64,000 nucleotides of DNA from CAWAPS01 sp963783945 (lineage in GTDB: Bacteria > Actinomycetota > Acidimicrobiia > Acidimicrobiales > Palsa-688): assembly GCA_963783945.1 (NCBI GenBank), contig CAWAPS010000019.1, forward strand, positions 682,001-746,000. Direction: 5' to 3'. Numbering within the stretch: position 1 is the stretch's first letter; each line of letters begins with the position of its first letter. Positions 35,992 through 45,144 of the stretch are shown here, one piece after another. A program made the position numbers and the translations under genes. The notes under the pieces are model-generated. The model had not been told where the DNA came from. It ran no database searches and worked only from the letters and a program-made list of their open reading frames with translations.

Positions 35992-37403
35992 TGATGGGCG
36001 TTATATTCCGCCAGTGATTCCTTGGTCCAGGCCAGGTTGTCGTGGCGTGCGGCCTGGGCAACTGTGGCGAGGTCGATGTTGTAGACGCGTGCGGCGTTGA
36101 TGCCAAGAATTTTGTCCTTGATCGCGGGCGTCAGTTCGGGGTAGCCATACTCTTCGCGAAGGGCTGCCGGGATCTGGAAGGATCGGAAGGCATCGATGAT
36201 GGGCTGGACTGGGCCGTACCAAATACCGTCGGTGCCCCAGAGGATGTTGTCTTCGCCGAAAGCCAGGAGCAACTTCCCGAGAACGTGAGCTGCTTCGATG
36301 GGCCTCTTGATCAGACAGAACCACGTCGTGCCGAGTTCCGCATAGATGTTTTGACCCGGGCCGATCCCGTTGTCGGCCGCCGTGGTTATGAGTCGGTTCA
36401 CACCAATGTGCGCGGTTTCAGGCGTGTACGGCCCCTCGTCTGCGGCCACGCCCTCAAAGCCGGAGTGGTAGATGATGAACCGCAGGTCGGGGAAGGCCTT
36501 GGCGGAGGGGCCGATATCACGAGGGGAGCCGTTGTTCACTAAGTTGCTCAGCCCTTTGTGTGAGCAGATATTCATCACTCCGAGCCGGCGAGCCTCTTCC
36601 AAGAAGGGAAGGCCGACCCGTTCGTCGTCGAGCATCCATGCCGTGGCCGGCGAATATATTTCTCCCGTCTTGTTTTGGAAGGCGACCTCGGTATCGACGC
36701 GTCCCATCGTGTACACCTTCCAACCGACGGGAGAAAGTGCATCCCGCCATTTCTCCATCTGCTCTAGAGCTCCACGGTCACTGGGGTGTACAACTGTGTG
36801 GTTGAGCATTCGGCCGCTACCGGCCAGTCGGTCCAACAGCTCCCGTGTGCCCGCCAACTCGTCATTGGTGAGGTAGGACTCGCCGCTGGCGTCAGTCGGA
36901 GGAGCGGTGAGGATGGCGACAGCGGTCTCGCTCTGGAGGAAGACACAGCGCAGGTACTCAGCGAACCCGTAAAACGCCAATCCGTCCATGCCAGACCACC
37001 AGTCGGGCGAAACGGCGCGGTAATACTCGCCGATAGTGCCTGAGTATTGCTGCAGGGCGTGCCTATCCGCCATGAAATGAGTTTGCACGTCGACCACGGC
37101 TTGACGTCCCCCGAGGGCCTCGTCGGCCGCCGCCTGCTCCATAGTCGCTTCCGCGGGCACGTCGTAGCACTCTACGCCGAACGATTCATTGAGCGCCCGC
37201 AGGCCGGCGGCCGTCCCCAATCGGCTAGACCAATAGTCACCCAAGGGGCGTGACAGTCGCCTTGCCGAGTCGGGCCCGCAATCCAGAACCTTGTCCAACG
37301 CCTCGCGCTGGTTGTCGTCGTAAGGCGGAGGGTCGTACTCGTCCGTGCTCAACCGCCGAAGCACGGAAGGAATTCGGGGACCAGATGGATCAGACACGAC
37401 CAA
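35988..37403 (-). CDS. Amidohydrolase family protein (large, divergent)
   Basis: A 471-residue protein of the amidohydrolase_2 superfamily with a longer N-terminal region than its relatives in this window. Barrel features include VVDVQTHFMADRH (metal ligand His) near residues 101-113, NICSHKGLS, FIIYHSGFEG and the C-terminal ILWGTDGIWYGP with the catalytic Asp. It ends LGINAARVYNID, typical of the family. The substrate is unknown. It overlaps the end of the truncated PhyH-like fragment upstream by 14 bp, so its promoter or start may have been altered by the rearrangement there; an internal start near residue 17-20 is possible. Confidence 0.85.
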   Translation of the reverse strand: MVVSDPSGPRIPSVLRRLSTDEYDPPPYDDNQREALDKVLDCGPDSARRLSRPLGDYWSSRLGTAAGLRALNESFGVECYDVPAEATMEQAAADEALGGRQAVVDVQTHFMADRHALQQYSGTIGEYYRAVSPDWWSGMDGLAFYGFAEYLRCVFLQSETAVAILTAPPTDASGESYLTNDELAGTRELLDRLAGSGRMLNHTVVHPSDRGALEQMEKWRDALSPVGWKVYTMGRVDTEVAFQNKTGEIYSPATAWMLDDERVGLPFLEEARRLGVMNICSHKGLSNLVNNGSPRDIGPSAKAFPDLRFIIYHSGFEGVAADEGPYTPETAHIGVNRLITTAADNGIGPGQNIYAELGTTWFCLIKRPIEAAHVLGKLLLAFGEDNILWGTDGIWYGPVQPIIDAFRSFQIPAALREEYGYPELTPAIKDKILGINAARVYNIDLATVAQAARHDNLAWTKESLAEYNAHH

Positions 37404-37689
37404 CCCCGGAGAACAGATCCTCAGTCACTTTTCGGACCGAGAGCCGGCGGGGCATCGGTGGTCTCGACCTTGGTTGGCAATCATTCATGATGTACTCGAC
37501 CTCCTCGAGATCGATGCCTGGACGCCGAACGTGGTCAACACCACGAGGCCCAAACCGTGCTTTTGCTCGCTCCCACAGCGTCCGAGTGAGCTCTGGTGAG
37601 ATCAGCTGGTCAAGCTTGATCCAGCCGTGGTCGCGGAGGTGCGCAACCTCGTCATCGCTCACCGTTCTGATGTCACTCGAAATCATCAC
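37390..37689 (-). pseudogene. Truncated phytanoyl-CoA dioxygenase (PhyH)-like fragment
   Basis: A 99-residue reading frame whose first 45 residues match the N-terminal part of PhyH-type alpha-ketoglutarate dioxygenases (VSDDEVAHLRDHGWIKLDQL, then ISPELTRTLWERAKARFGP). The iron-binding HxD and distal His regions are absent, and the end overlaps the amidohydrolase start. The full family is about 280 residues, so this is an N-terminal remnant. Confidence 0.65.
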
Positions 37690-37751
37690 AACTCCAATCT
37701 GGGTCCGACTGGCACTTCGGTGTAAGCGACTGCGTCGATTCGCTCAGGCTT

Positions 37752-38966
37752 CTACGCCAAGACGACGTCCGGTGTTGCCGCTGGATTGAACTCACGCTTC
37801 CAAGGCTCGAAGACCTCCTCGCGGAACCGTGGAAGTACTTCGCGACTGAACAGTTCCATGCTGCGCTGAGTCGTGGAATACGACATCGTGCTGGCCTGAA
37901 ACATCCCGAGGAGGTTACCGAAACCCCCAACCCCGTAGAAAAAGTCCCGTAGCTGCTCGAACACCGCATCAGGACTGCCCCAAAACGCCGAACCCATTTT
38001 GGAGAGCTGAGACGGGTCGGCGCGGGCGAACGCGGATGGGTCGAAGACCGGATCGCCCTCCGCGTGCGCCCTCAGGGTGACGGCACGACGAGCCGGGGGG
38101 ATGAAACCCGGCACATCCCTTTGCCCCGGAGCGGTTCGAGAGCTCTGGATGAGGAAGTCCTGCAGCTTTGGGGCTGCAGTGAGCGCTTCCTCGTCAGTGT
38201 CGGCCACGAGGACCCAAGCGCAGTACGCCAATCGCTCCGGCGGTGGTTGCTGGAGGAATCGCTCCGCGTAGCGTTGGCGGTAGGCCCGGTATATCTCCCC
38301 GCAACCTTTTGTGCCCAGAAAGATCGTGGCCAGGGTGTAGCCCCGCGCCGCTACCTCCTGCTCCCCCCCCAGCGTGTTGGTCGTAATCCATATGGGAGGA
38401 TGGGGCTGCTGAAATGGGCGCGGAACGATATTCACCTGCCGGTGATGGAAGAACTCTCCCTCCCAGTTGAACGGCCCTTCATGGGATGTCCAGGCCTTCA
38501 CAATGAGCTCAATGCCCTCATACATCCGCGGGGTCACATCAATAGGAGTGGTGTTGGTGGCCGACAACTCATAGGAATGACCGCGCACGAACCCACAATC
38601 GAAGCGACCCTCCGAGATGACATCGATCGTGGCCATCTCCGTCGCCACCCGAACCGGATCAGGACGGTGTGCCAACGGGGTGCCCAGCGCCAGGAGCCGG
38701 GCCCGCTTAGTCTCGCGTGCGGCAATGGCCACGTTCAGCGGCATCGCCGCATTCGTACAGCTGAGAGTGGCGTGATGCTCATTGAACATCACATCCAGCC
38801 CCAGCTCATCAGCCGCACACACAAGATCGATGTACTTGTGATACAGGTCGTGGCCGGCATCGGGGTTGTACCAGCGGTTCGGCATTGAAGTCCTCGTCGC
38901 CGATGCGAATTCTACTCCCGGCGCATACGGATACGGCCACTCACTGAAGTAGTAGGTACGGAACAT
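37752..38966 (-). CDS. LLM class flavin-dependent oxidoreductase (luciferase-like)
   Basis: A 404-residue luciferase-like monooxygenase. Typical segments are AADELGLDVMFNEHH, GTPLAHRPDPVRVATEMATI, ISEGRFDCGFVRG and RMYEGIELIVKAWTSHEGPF, which line the flavin pocket. FMN or F420 use cannot be told by eye. The ATG at 38966 has AGGAGG 6 nt upstream and yields the normal start MFRTYYF; the open frame continues upstream without a signal. It follows the alpha/beta hydrolase at 39011 by 44 bp, so the two likely share a transcript and successive steps. Confidence 0.92.
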   Translation of the reverse strand: MFRTYYFSEWPYPYAPGVEFASATRTSMPNRWYNPDAGHDLYHKYIDLVCAADELGLDVMFNEHHATLSCTNAAMPLNVAIAARETKRARLLALGTPLAHRPDPVRVATEMATIDVISEGRFDCGFVRGHSYELSATNTTPIDVTPRMYEGIELIVKAWTSHEGPFNWEGEFFHHRQVNIVPRPFQQPHPPIWITTNTLGGEQEVAARGYTLATIFLGTKGCGEIYRAYRQRYAERFLQQPPPERLAYCAWVLVADTDEEALTAAPKLQDFLIQSSRTAPGQRDVPGFIPPARRAVTLRAHAEGDPVFDPSAFARADPSQLSKMGSAFWGSPDAVFEQLRDFFYGVGGFGNLLGMFQASTMSYSTTQRSMELFSREVLPRFREEVFEPWKREFNPAATPDVVLA

Positions 38967-39010
38967 CCGCTTCCTCCTGACAATACCGTCACCCGAGTGC
39001 CAGTAACCGG

Positions 39011-39811
39011 TTAACCCGGTACGGATGAGGCGACGAACTTCAACACAAGATCCGCCAGCACGGCGGGGCACTCTTCCTCGACTCGGTGGCCCGCCCCCGC
39101 GACATACTGCAGTGAAGCTCCGCTCCCCAACGCGGCTGCGAACCCCTGGAAGTAATCCGGATTCAGCACCAGTCCGTTGTCGTCACCCGCAACTATCAGT
39201 GCAGGCGCAGTCACGCGCCGCAAACGATGAACCAGCCCCGGATCATGCAGATACGGGCTCCACGTGAAACGTGCTAGCGCCTCCTCCGCTCGGGCCAGTT
39301 CCAAATACACATCGCAATCAGGTCGTTCCTTCAAAACAGGGACTCCGCCGGCGCCGTAATAGAGCGCGACGCGGTCGTCGTGATCATGGAGGTATAAATC
39401 CGCAAAGTCGCGGTCCTCACGTCCCCCGACCTTTATACCCAACGGCGAAACAAGTACCAGCGCCTCGACCAAACTCGGCGCCGTGACAGCAATCTCAGCC
39501 GCAACCCACCCACCGAAAGAAAGTCCTACCACCGGTACCGGACCGGCAAAACACTCGAGGTACTCCTGCTGAATCAGGGCGATATCTCGCACCGTCCGAA
39601 CAAACGAAGGACGCGTCGACCCGGCCCAAGCCGGGTGGAAAGGCACGTGAACTTCATGGAACTCGCCAAGCGACTCCAGGAACTCCTCGCCCATGAGGAC
39701 ACCCTGCTCCCCCGGCAAGACCACAATCGGCCCGCCCGCGCCGTACCTATGCACCTCGAGTTCGCACTCGCCAACAGCTACCCGCTCTTGCCTCACCCCA
39801 ACCCCCGACAA
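39011..39811 (-). CDS. Alpha/beta hydrolase
   Basis: The 266-residue protein has the nucleophile elbow GLSFGG (Ser98), an oxyanion region in IVVLPGEQGVL, a likely acid in VAGDDNG and the catalytic His in VAGAGHRVEEE. It resembles C-C bond hydrolases and esterases, but no substrate can be assigned. It sits just upstream of the LLM flavin oxidoreductase. Hydrolysis of an ester or lactone made by Baeyer-Villiger-type oxidation would be one plausible coupling. Confidence 0.88.
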   Translation of the reverse strand: MSGVGVRQERVAVGECELEVHRYGAGGPIVVLPGEQGVLMGEEFLESLGEFHEVHVPFHPAWAGSTRPSFVRTVRDIALIQQEYLECFAGPVPVVGLSFGGWVAAEIAVTAPSLVEALVLVSPLGIKVGGREDRDFADLYLHDHDDRVALYYGAGGVPVLKERPDCDVYLELARAEEALARFTWSPYLHDPGLVHRLRRVTAPALIVAGDDNGLVLNPDYFQGFAAALGSGASLQYVAGAGHRVEEECPAVLADLVLKFVASSVPG

Positions 39812-39925
39812 GGATCATCCGTTCGCTCTACCATCACGCTATTCGCTATACTCCCATCGTACCGACCAAAGGTGACGCACGCAAGACGCCAGGCGCCGAT
39901 GCCGATGGTCCGGAATCGAGGTCTG

Positions 39926-40375
39926 TTACAAGGTCGCTTCTTGCGATGGTCCGAGTGCCTGGTACCGCTCTAGCAGCTGCTTCAGCGCGGCGTCGCTCAG
40001 ATGCACATGGGTCCATTGGACCTTCCAGCGCCCGTCCTCCTTGGCGTAGCGGTCCTCGTACCACCCGTCGAAGGCGGTAAGGGTCCAGGTCCCCCTAGCG
40101 GTCGTTTGGCTAGTGATCTCAATATCCGGAAGAATCATGTGGTGCTTCCACCCGCCCTGTTCACGCCGAACCTCAAAACCTCGACGTGTCGCGTCTAGGA
40201 CGGTATCGCGCCCATGAATCCGCTCAGACAGGCCGTCCTCGAATACGGAGAAGTCTTCCGTTAGGCACAGTTCGAACTCGTCCCAACGTCCGGCGTCCAG
40301 CGCTCGTTGGTATCGACCCTTTAGCTTTTTTATCTCTTCGATGGCGACCAGCCGCTCCACTTCGTCCATGTCCAC
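39926..40375 (-). CDS. SnoaL-like / NTF2-fold protein
   Basis: A 149-residue protein with the first helix VAIEEIKKLKGRYQRALDAG and strands HMILPDIEITSQTTARGTW and RWKVQWTHVHLSD. It is similar to the protein at 18187-18600 (same EEIKKLK helix and a TTATG/TTARG strand). Its precise activity is unknown. It is the last SnoaL-like gene before the truncated amidohydrolase on the other strand. Confidence 0.8.
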   Translation of the reverse strand: MDMDEVERLVAIEEIKKLKGRYQRALDAGRWDEFELCLTEDFSVFEDGLSERIHGRDTVLDATRRGFEVRREQGGWKHHMILPDIEITSQTTARGTWTLTAFDGWYEDRYAKEDGRWKVQWTHVHLSDAALKQLLERYQALGPSQEATL

Positions 40376-40520
40376 TCACCTGAACTCTCGCATCCGTTAA
40401 CACCGAATCGGCCAATATTACGCCTCATAGAGCGCAGATGCCGTGTCACATGTTGTTGAGGGGTTATCTGGCAGGCTGGCACCTCCAGGGACGTCGTGGA
40501 CTGCGAGGTCCGGGGAGTGA

Positions 40521-40874
40521 GTGCTCGTGAAAGACGATACGCCGCTGAGACAACAGGCTTCGGAATTACCATCGGTTGGGATTCGCCGCCGTCCTCGGGC
40601 AGCAGTCACCTCGTCGAACACCGCCGTAAAGCTAAGCGGCTTAGGGATGGTCATCCACCCGTGGACTGTCAAGGACTTTCGACCACGGGTCGAGACGACA
40701 ATAGACATGTTTGGGGTTCACCGGTGCATGTTCGGATCGAACTTCCCAGTCGACTGGTGCTATTCGGAGTTTGATACACTCGTCGAGGCTTTCTCTGAGA
40801 TCGTCAGCGATGCATCACAAGCCGAGCGTCATGCTCTCTTCGTAAGCACCGCCGAGCGCCTGTACCGCATTTGA
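40521..40874 (+). pseudogene. C-terminal fragment of an amidohydrolase
   Basis: About 85 residues match the end of amidohydrolase_2 proteins: AVKLSGLGMVIHPWTVKDF, CMFGSNFPVDW (catalytic region) and SQAERHALFVSTAERLYRI. The upstream two-thirds of a normal gene of about 290 codons is missing, replaced by unrelated sequence, so this is a truncated remnant. It marks the right side of the 33.6-40.9 kb decay patch. Confidence 0.75.
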
Positions 40875-41018
40875 ACGTACCCGACAGAGCGGGCTCGGAC
40901 TTAGTTTCGACTCTCAATGGGAGACTCCCATATCGAGATCGGCGGTACCAACATTGTTGCAGTCAGGACATCGACCCGCTGTAGGAACAGGCTGGCCAAG
41001 AGTGGAGGAGGATCGATC

Positions 41019-41762
41019 GTGGGGAAGCTTGATGACCGCGTAGCGCTCGTCACCGGTGCCGCGCGCGGTATGGGTGAGGCGCACGCGCGACTGTTGGCGT
41101 CGGAGGGCGCCAAGGTGGCGGTGTGCGACCTCAACGAACGCGACGGTGCCACCATTGCTGCCAGCATTGGTGGGACGTTCCAGCGGCTCGACGTGGGCAA
41201 AGCGGAGGAGTGGGAATCGGTCGTAGGCACCATCCGGGCAGAGCTCGGACCGATCACAATCCTGATCAACAATGCTGGAATCGGCTCAGCATTTCCTGTG
41301 CACGAAACCCCCATAGACGACTGGATGCACATCATGAGCGTCAACGTGAATGGCGTGTTCTTCGGGATTCGTGCTGTTGCTTCCGACATGGCCGCCGCGG
41401 GCGGTGGAGTCATCGTCAACGTGTCGTCGAACGCTGGGTTGGTCGCGACCGGTCATATGGCGGCGTATGCCACGAGCAAGTGGGCGGTGCGCGGCCTCAC
41501 CAGAGCATCGGCGCTCGATCTCGCGCCGTTCAACATCCGGGTCTGTTCCCTTCACCCGGGAATCGTTCGCACGCCGATGACAGGAGACATCGACCTCGGT
41601 CATTTCACGGCCAAGCAGTCGATTCCCCGTCCTGGCGAGCCGGAGGAGCTGGCCAAGATGATGCTGTTCATCGTGGCTGACGCAACCTACTCGACAGGGT
41701 GCGAGTTCATCGCCGATGGTGGTCGCACCGCGGGGATGCACTCTCCCACTTTCGACAGGTAG
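41019..41762 (+). CDS. SDR family oxidoreductase
   Basis: A 247-residue classical short-chain dehydrogenase. The coenzyme loop is TGAARGMG, the Asp after strand 2 (VAVCDLNERD) indicates NAD, INNAG follows, and the active site is VNVSSNAG with YATSK. It resembles 3-alpha/20-beta-hydroxysteroid dehydrogenases. The GTG at 41019 is chosen because GGAGGAGG lies 7 nt upstream; the open frame runs further back without a signal. It converges on the TauD gene at 41973. Confidence 0.93.
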   Translation: MGKLDDRVALVTGAARGMGEAHARLLASEGAKVAVCDLNERDGATIAASIGGTFQRLDVGKAEEWESVVGTIRAELGPITILINNAGIGSAFPVHETPIDDWMHIMSVNVNGVFFGIRAVASDMAAAGGGVIVNVSSNAGLVATGHMAAYATSKWAVRGLTRASALDLAPFNIRVCSLHPGIVRTPMTGDIDLGHFTAKQSIPRPGEPEELAKMMLFIVADATYSTGCEFIADGGRTAGMHSPTFDR

Positions 41763-41972
41763 TCGCGTCTCCGACTGCACCAGAAGCGGAAAGCCCGGGT
41801 TCGGTGATCAGCGTCGAGGCGTACATCGATCAGTCCCGGATCACGGACGGGGAGCGCCGCCCCGGGGCTGCAAGCCACAGCGATCGACCGACGCCGTCGC
41901 TTCGTCGGAGCCAGTCTTCGGCCGGGGACACGACGCCCTAGCGGCGCAGATGGTTACGAGCGAGCGCGGTCG

Positions 41973-42866
41973 TCAGCTCTCGACGGCCTCGGCCACGATC
42001 TTGGGGTCGTAAACCGCGCTGTCGTGCCACTCCAGCAAGTCCCCATCTCCCAAATACCACCCGTCTATGGACTGACGGCGCAGGTGGCGGCGGAGGGTGC
42101 CCATTTCGTTCGGTCGGCAGTGCTGGAGGGCGATGTTGTCCCAGATGATCATGTCGTTGGGCTCCCATTCGTGACTGTAGACCTGTTCAGGTGCGTACAG
42201 CCGGGAAAACAGCTCCTCGAGCAACGCCTCACCCTCGTCCTTTGGGAGATCGACGATGTGGCTGGTCTGCAGCTCGTTCACCAGCATCGTCTTCTCCTCG
42301 AGGTGTGGCGGCTGGTAGACGATCGGGTGGACATGCGTGACGTAGCGTCCCGGAGGCGCATCGGGATCCCTCTCCACCTTCCGCCATGGGCGGTTGGTGA
42401 GCTCGACCGCGGTGTCCTTCATGTGCATTGCGTGAAGCGGCTCGATCCGGGTCCGGAGATCCTCGGGCAACTGCTCCAGAACGCGCATGGCATTAGTGAA
42501 ATGCGTCGGCACCACGCCTCGCTCAACGTCTTCTGCCCACAGTGATGTACCGACGTTGGGGTGCGGGCCGTAGGTACCGTCGGTGTGCCACAACAGCTCG
42601 GACGTGCCGATGCCGATGACCCGGTTATTGCCGTTGGTTACGTACGCGGCAAGAGTACCCGTCGCTTGGGAGATGTGAATCGGCCCGAACGACCCGACGA
42701 AGCGGTTCTGATCCTCGGCGGTGACATCCTGGCCTCGGACCAACAAAAGGTGGTACTTGCAGAAGAGTTGGCGCAACTCCGCCTGCTCCTCTGACGTGTA
42801 CGGACGGCCGACGTCAAGGTCCACCAGCTCCGCGCCCAGCAACTCCGACAATGGAACGACCTGCAT
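41973..42866 (-). CDS. TauD/TfdA family alpha-ketoglutarate-dependent dioxygenase
   Basis: A 297-residue non-haem iron dioxygenase with H94-x-D96 (LLWHTDG) and a distal His in IALQHCRPNE. An RRHLRRQS segment follows, whose Arg binds 2-oxoglutarate. It is a close paralogue of the enzyme at 23139-24017. The ATG at 42866 is preferred; about 29 codons of open frame upstream lack a start signal. It is downstream of the Rieske oxygenase region on the same strand, but a gap of about 160 bp separates it from the small frame there, so it probably has its own promoter. Confidence 0.93.
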   Translation of the reverse strand: MQVVPLSELLGAELVDLDVGRPYTSEEQAELRQLFCKYHLLLVRGQDVTAEDQNRFVGSFGPIHISQATGTLAAYVTNGNNRVIGIGTSELLWHTDGTYGPHPNVGTSLWAEDVERGVVPTHFTNAMRVLEQLPEDLRTRIEPLHAMHMKDTAVELTNRPWRKVERDPDAPPGRYVTHVHPIVYQPPHLEEKTMLVNELQTSHIVDLPKDEGEALLEELFSRLYAPEQVYSHEWEPNDMIIWDNIALQHCRPNEMGTLRRHLRRQSIDGWYLGDGDLLEWHDSAVYDPKIVAEAVES

Positions 42867-43027
42867 AGAAACCCCTAACTTCAGTCTTGCGCCGTATGAA
42901 CGCTGTGCACCACACCTTCCGAACGGCCCGCACGAGATCCGAGCGAGGCTCACAGCTCGTTGTGACGATCGACGTCATAGTACGTTTGCCCATCTCGAGT
43001 GCGCAATCGCGGCACCTGTCGATGCGG

Positions 43028-43204
43028 TCAGACGATGGCCCACTCGATGGTCGAGCCGGCCTTCTCGTCTAGGCTCAACCGCCACCCGGGCTTGAAAGTC
43101 GTGTACTCGGATGGACACATCGGCTGGGCACCTCCATACCGGCGCCCGTCCTGAAGGGCGGACGGGACAACTCGGTATCGTCCGTGGCTTCCTCGCCACG
43201 CCAA
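43028..43204 (-). CDS. Possible small protein downstream of Rieske oxygenase
   Basis: A reading frame of up to 58 residues follows the Rieske gene by 6 bp in the same frame. It ends SLDEKAGSTIEWAIV before a TGA and looks protein-like (GAQPMCPSEYTTFKPGW). An internal ATG at 43120 has GGAGGTG 8 nt upstream, which would give a 30-residue peptide; a TTG at 43204 would give the longer form. A hairpin lies inside it (43145-43166). I recognise no family, and it could be a chance frame. Confidence 0.4.
   Translation of the reverse strand: MAWRGSHGRYRVVPSALQDGRRYGGAQPMCPSEYTTFKPGWRLSLDEKAGSTIEWAIV
43145..43166 (-). terminator. Hairpin after the Rieske oxygenase gene
   Basis: CCCGTCC and GGACGGG form a 7-bp stem with an 8-nt loop about 45-65 bp beyond the Rieske stop codon. 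It could end or attenuate that transcript. No U-tract follows, so the call is weak. Confidence 0.4.
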
Positions 43205-43210
43205 GACCCT

Positions 43211-44680
43211 TCAAAAGCCGAGGTCGTAGGAGCCCGAGTCTAGGAACCCGTGTACGTGCTGCATTGCTGGCACCAGCTTCTCGTACGGCAAGCCGGCGAG
43301 GTAGCCATCGATCAGCCGTTGATAGTTGGCGATCATGCCCTCGATCTGGTTGGAGAGCCGCATGTACTCGAAGCCGCCGGCGTGCAGCCCCTTCTGCTGG
43401 CGGGGTAGGTTCGAAAAGTCCTGGGTTGGGATGGGCGGCCAATGCGGATCGTCGGGAGCCATCGGCGTGGGGCGTCCCGGCATCGGGGGCTGCTGTCCGG
43501 GCGGGTAGCGGGTGAGCGAGTAGAGCTCAAAGAGGCACTCCTCGGGCCCGAGTGGGCGGATCCGGTAGGCCGACGAGCTCGACCAGGTGGGCAGGAAGAA
43601 AAAGTGCGGAAAGCAGAACTCGACTCCGACGATGAGGCCGTTGTTCGTGATGAAGTCGAGATCGGGCATGTCGATGCCCTGCGCCGTGTGCCACTGCATG
43701 ACAGCGCGGTTAAGCGCGTTGTTCCACACCTTTGTTGCCTCGGGGAAGTTGTCCGGCAGCTCCAGGTCACTTAGGCCTTCGGCGATTCGGATGTCCTTCT
43801 CGTGGGTCATCCCCGCCATGCCCACACTCAGGAGCCGCATACGATCGACCTGGCGGAGGATGAAGTCCTTCGCATCGAGCTTGTCGACCCCCTGGCCGAG
43901 CAGCCGCCGAGCCCGGGTCTCCTGGTCTGTCTGGGACGTGCCGGAATCAACATATACGTTGCGGTTGCCCGTCTTGGGATACAGCTGCGGGTGCGTCTGC
44001 ATGACGTGATAGCCCTCCATGAAGGCCTCCATCGCCAGCTTCCAGTTCGTCGGCATCCGGCACGAGAACCACCACTCCGGCCACAGCCCCTCGACCTTCC
44101 ACACGTCGTGAAAGGCGGCGTACTCAGAGATGGACTCTAGGAGCGGCGGAGCGTTCTTGTCCCAGTTGATGAACGCCAGGCCACCCCAGGTCTCGACACG
44201 GCAAGGCACCAAAGCGAGGTCCTCGGGCCTACGGTTCGACTCCTCGAAGAGGTCAGGCTGATATAGGAAGGTATTCGCCCCGTCTAGCCCGTAGCACCAG
44301 CCGTGGAACGGACAGGTGAAGCCGCTCTTCAACACGTTGCCGCTACCCTCGTCGACGACGGCGACACCGCGGTGGCGACAAGCGTTGTGAAACGCACGGA
44401 CCGTCCTCTCGTCGACCCGCACGACGATGACTGACTTGCCGAGGTTCTCGTACGTCACGTAGTCACCGGGATTTGGTATCTCGGCAAGAAAGCAAGCCAT
44501 CTGCCACACCCGCGGCCACAGGAGTTCGTTCTCCATCGCGTAGAACTCGGGGTCGTAGTAGCGCTTGACGGGCACCCGATCGGTCCGCGTCATCGGGTAG
44601 GGGACGGGGAGCGCAGGGAGCTCGAGCGACGCCCTCTCGTGCTGAGGCTTGGTGTACCGAGGCTGCTTGAGGGTCGTCAT
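43211..44680 (-). CDS. Rieske aromatic ring-hydroxylating oxygenase, large subunit
   Basis: The 489-residue alpha subunit has the Rieske 2Fe-2S ligands C101, H103, C123 and H126 (CRHRG and CPFHGW). The mononuclear iron site follows in NWKLAMEAFMEGYHVMQTHP, with H225 and H230. It would insert one or two oxygen atoms into an aromatic or polycyclic substrate. It lacks an adjacent small subunit, ferredoxin or reductase, so it likely works as a homotrimer with unlinked electron-transfer proteins. Length and C-terminal features (PPWSSSSAYR-like region) fit the RHO family broadly. The gene stands divergent from the small gene at 44732. Confidence 0.95.
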   Translation of the reverse strand: MTTLKQPRYTKPQHERASLELPALPVPYPMTRTDRVPVKRYYDPEFYAMENELLWPRVWQMACFLAEIPNPGDYVTYENLGKSVIVVRVDERTVRAFHNACRHRGVAVVDEGSGNVLKSGFTCPFHGWCYGLDGANTFLYQPDLFEESNRRPEDLALVPCRVETWGGLAFINWDKNAPPLLESISEYAAFHDVWKVEGLWPEWWFSCRMPTNWKLAMEAFMEGYHVMQTHPQLYPKTGNRNVYVDSGTSQTDQETRARRLLGQGVDKLDAKDFILRQVDRMRLLSVGMAGMTHEKDIRIAEGLSDLELPDNFPEATKVWNNALNRAVMQWHTAQGIDMPDLDFITNNGLIVGVEFCFPHFFFLPTWSSSSAYRIRPLGPEECLFELYSLTRYPPGQQPPMPGRPTPMAPDDPHWPPIPTQDFSNLPRQQKGLHAGGFEYMRLSNQIEGMIANYQRLIDGYLAGLPYEKLVPAMQHVHGFLDSGSYDLGF

Positions 44681-44731
44681 AATCGTCCTCCCTCTCTCTT
44701 TGTCTAACCCTAGTGTCTCAAACTTTCGTTT

Positions 44732-45055
44732 GTGCGTCTAACGATACCGATGTCGGGGCGTGGCTGGTGGAGCGGGGACCGCTCCCCGCCCGACGAGGCC
44801 GCCCGGTCTCGAGGGGTGAAGATCGGGCGAGGCGACGACGGGGCCGGCCAGGTCATCATCAGCCTGAGCGACCTCGAGGTCGAGGACTTCGCCGCCGCCC
44901 TCCAAGCCTTCATCGACCGCCGCTACCGGCCCCGACCTGTGGAAAAGTCTTCAGGCGGAGACCGTCCGGCCGGCGAACTGGCGCGGGAGGAGCCTAGGAT
45001 CCACCTACCCCGCCACCGCCCGCCAACTAGCCGGCGTCTGAACGATCTGCGATGA
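44732..45055 (+). CDS. Small hypothetical protein
   Basis: A 107-residue frame. Its middle, VIISLSDLEVEDFAAALQAF, looks like a genuine helix-strand protein, while the ends are Arg/Pro-rich. Its stop overlaps a possible ATG of the next gene (ATGA at 45052), which supports a coupled pair. No family is recognised. Confidence 0.4.
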   Translation: MRLTIPMSGRGWWSGDRSPPDEAARSRGVKIGRGDDGAGQVIISLSDLEVEDFAAALQAFIDRRYRPRPVEKSSGGDRPAGELAREEPRIHLPRHRPPTSRRLNDLR

Positions 45056-45144
45056 TCAGGGTGGTGCCTGAAATCGGTACACCAGTGGGGAGGTACGCAG
45101 ACACTGGTTCGACGGACCCGCAGCCACGGGGTAGGCGCGACGCA

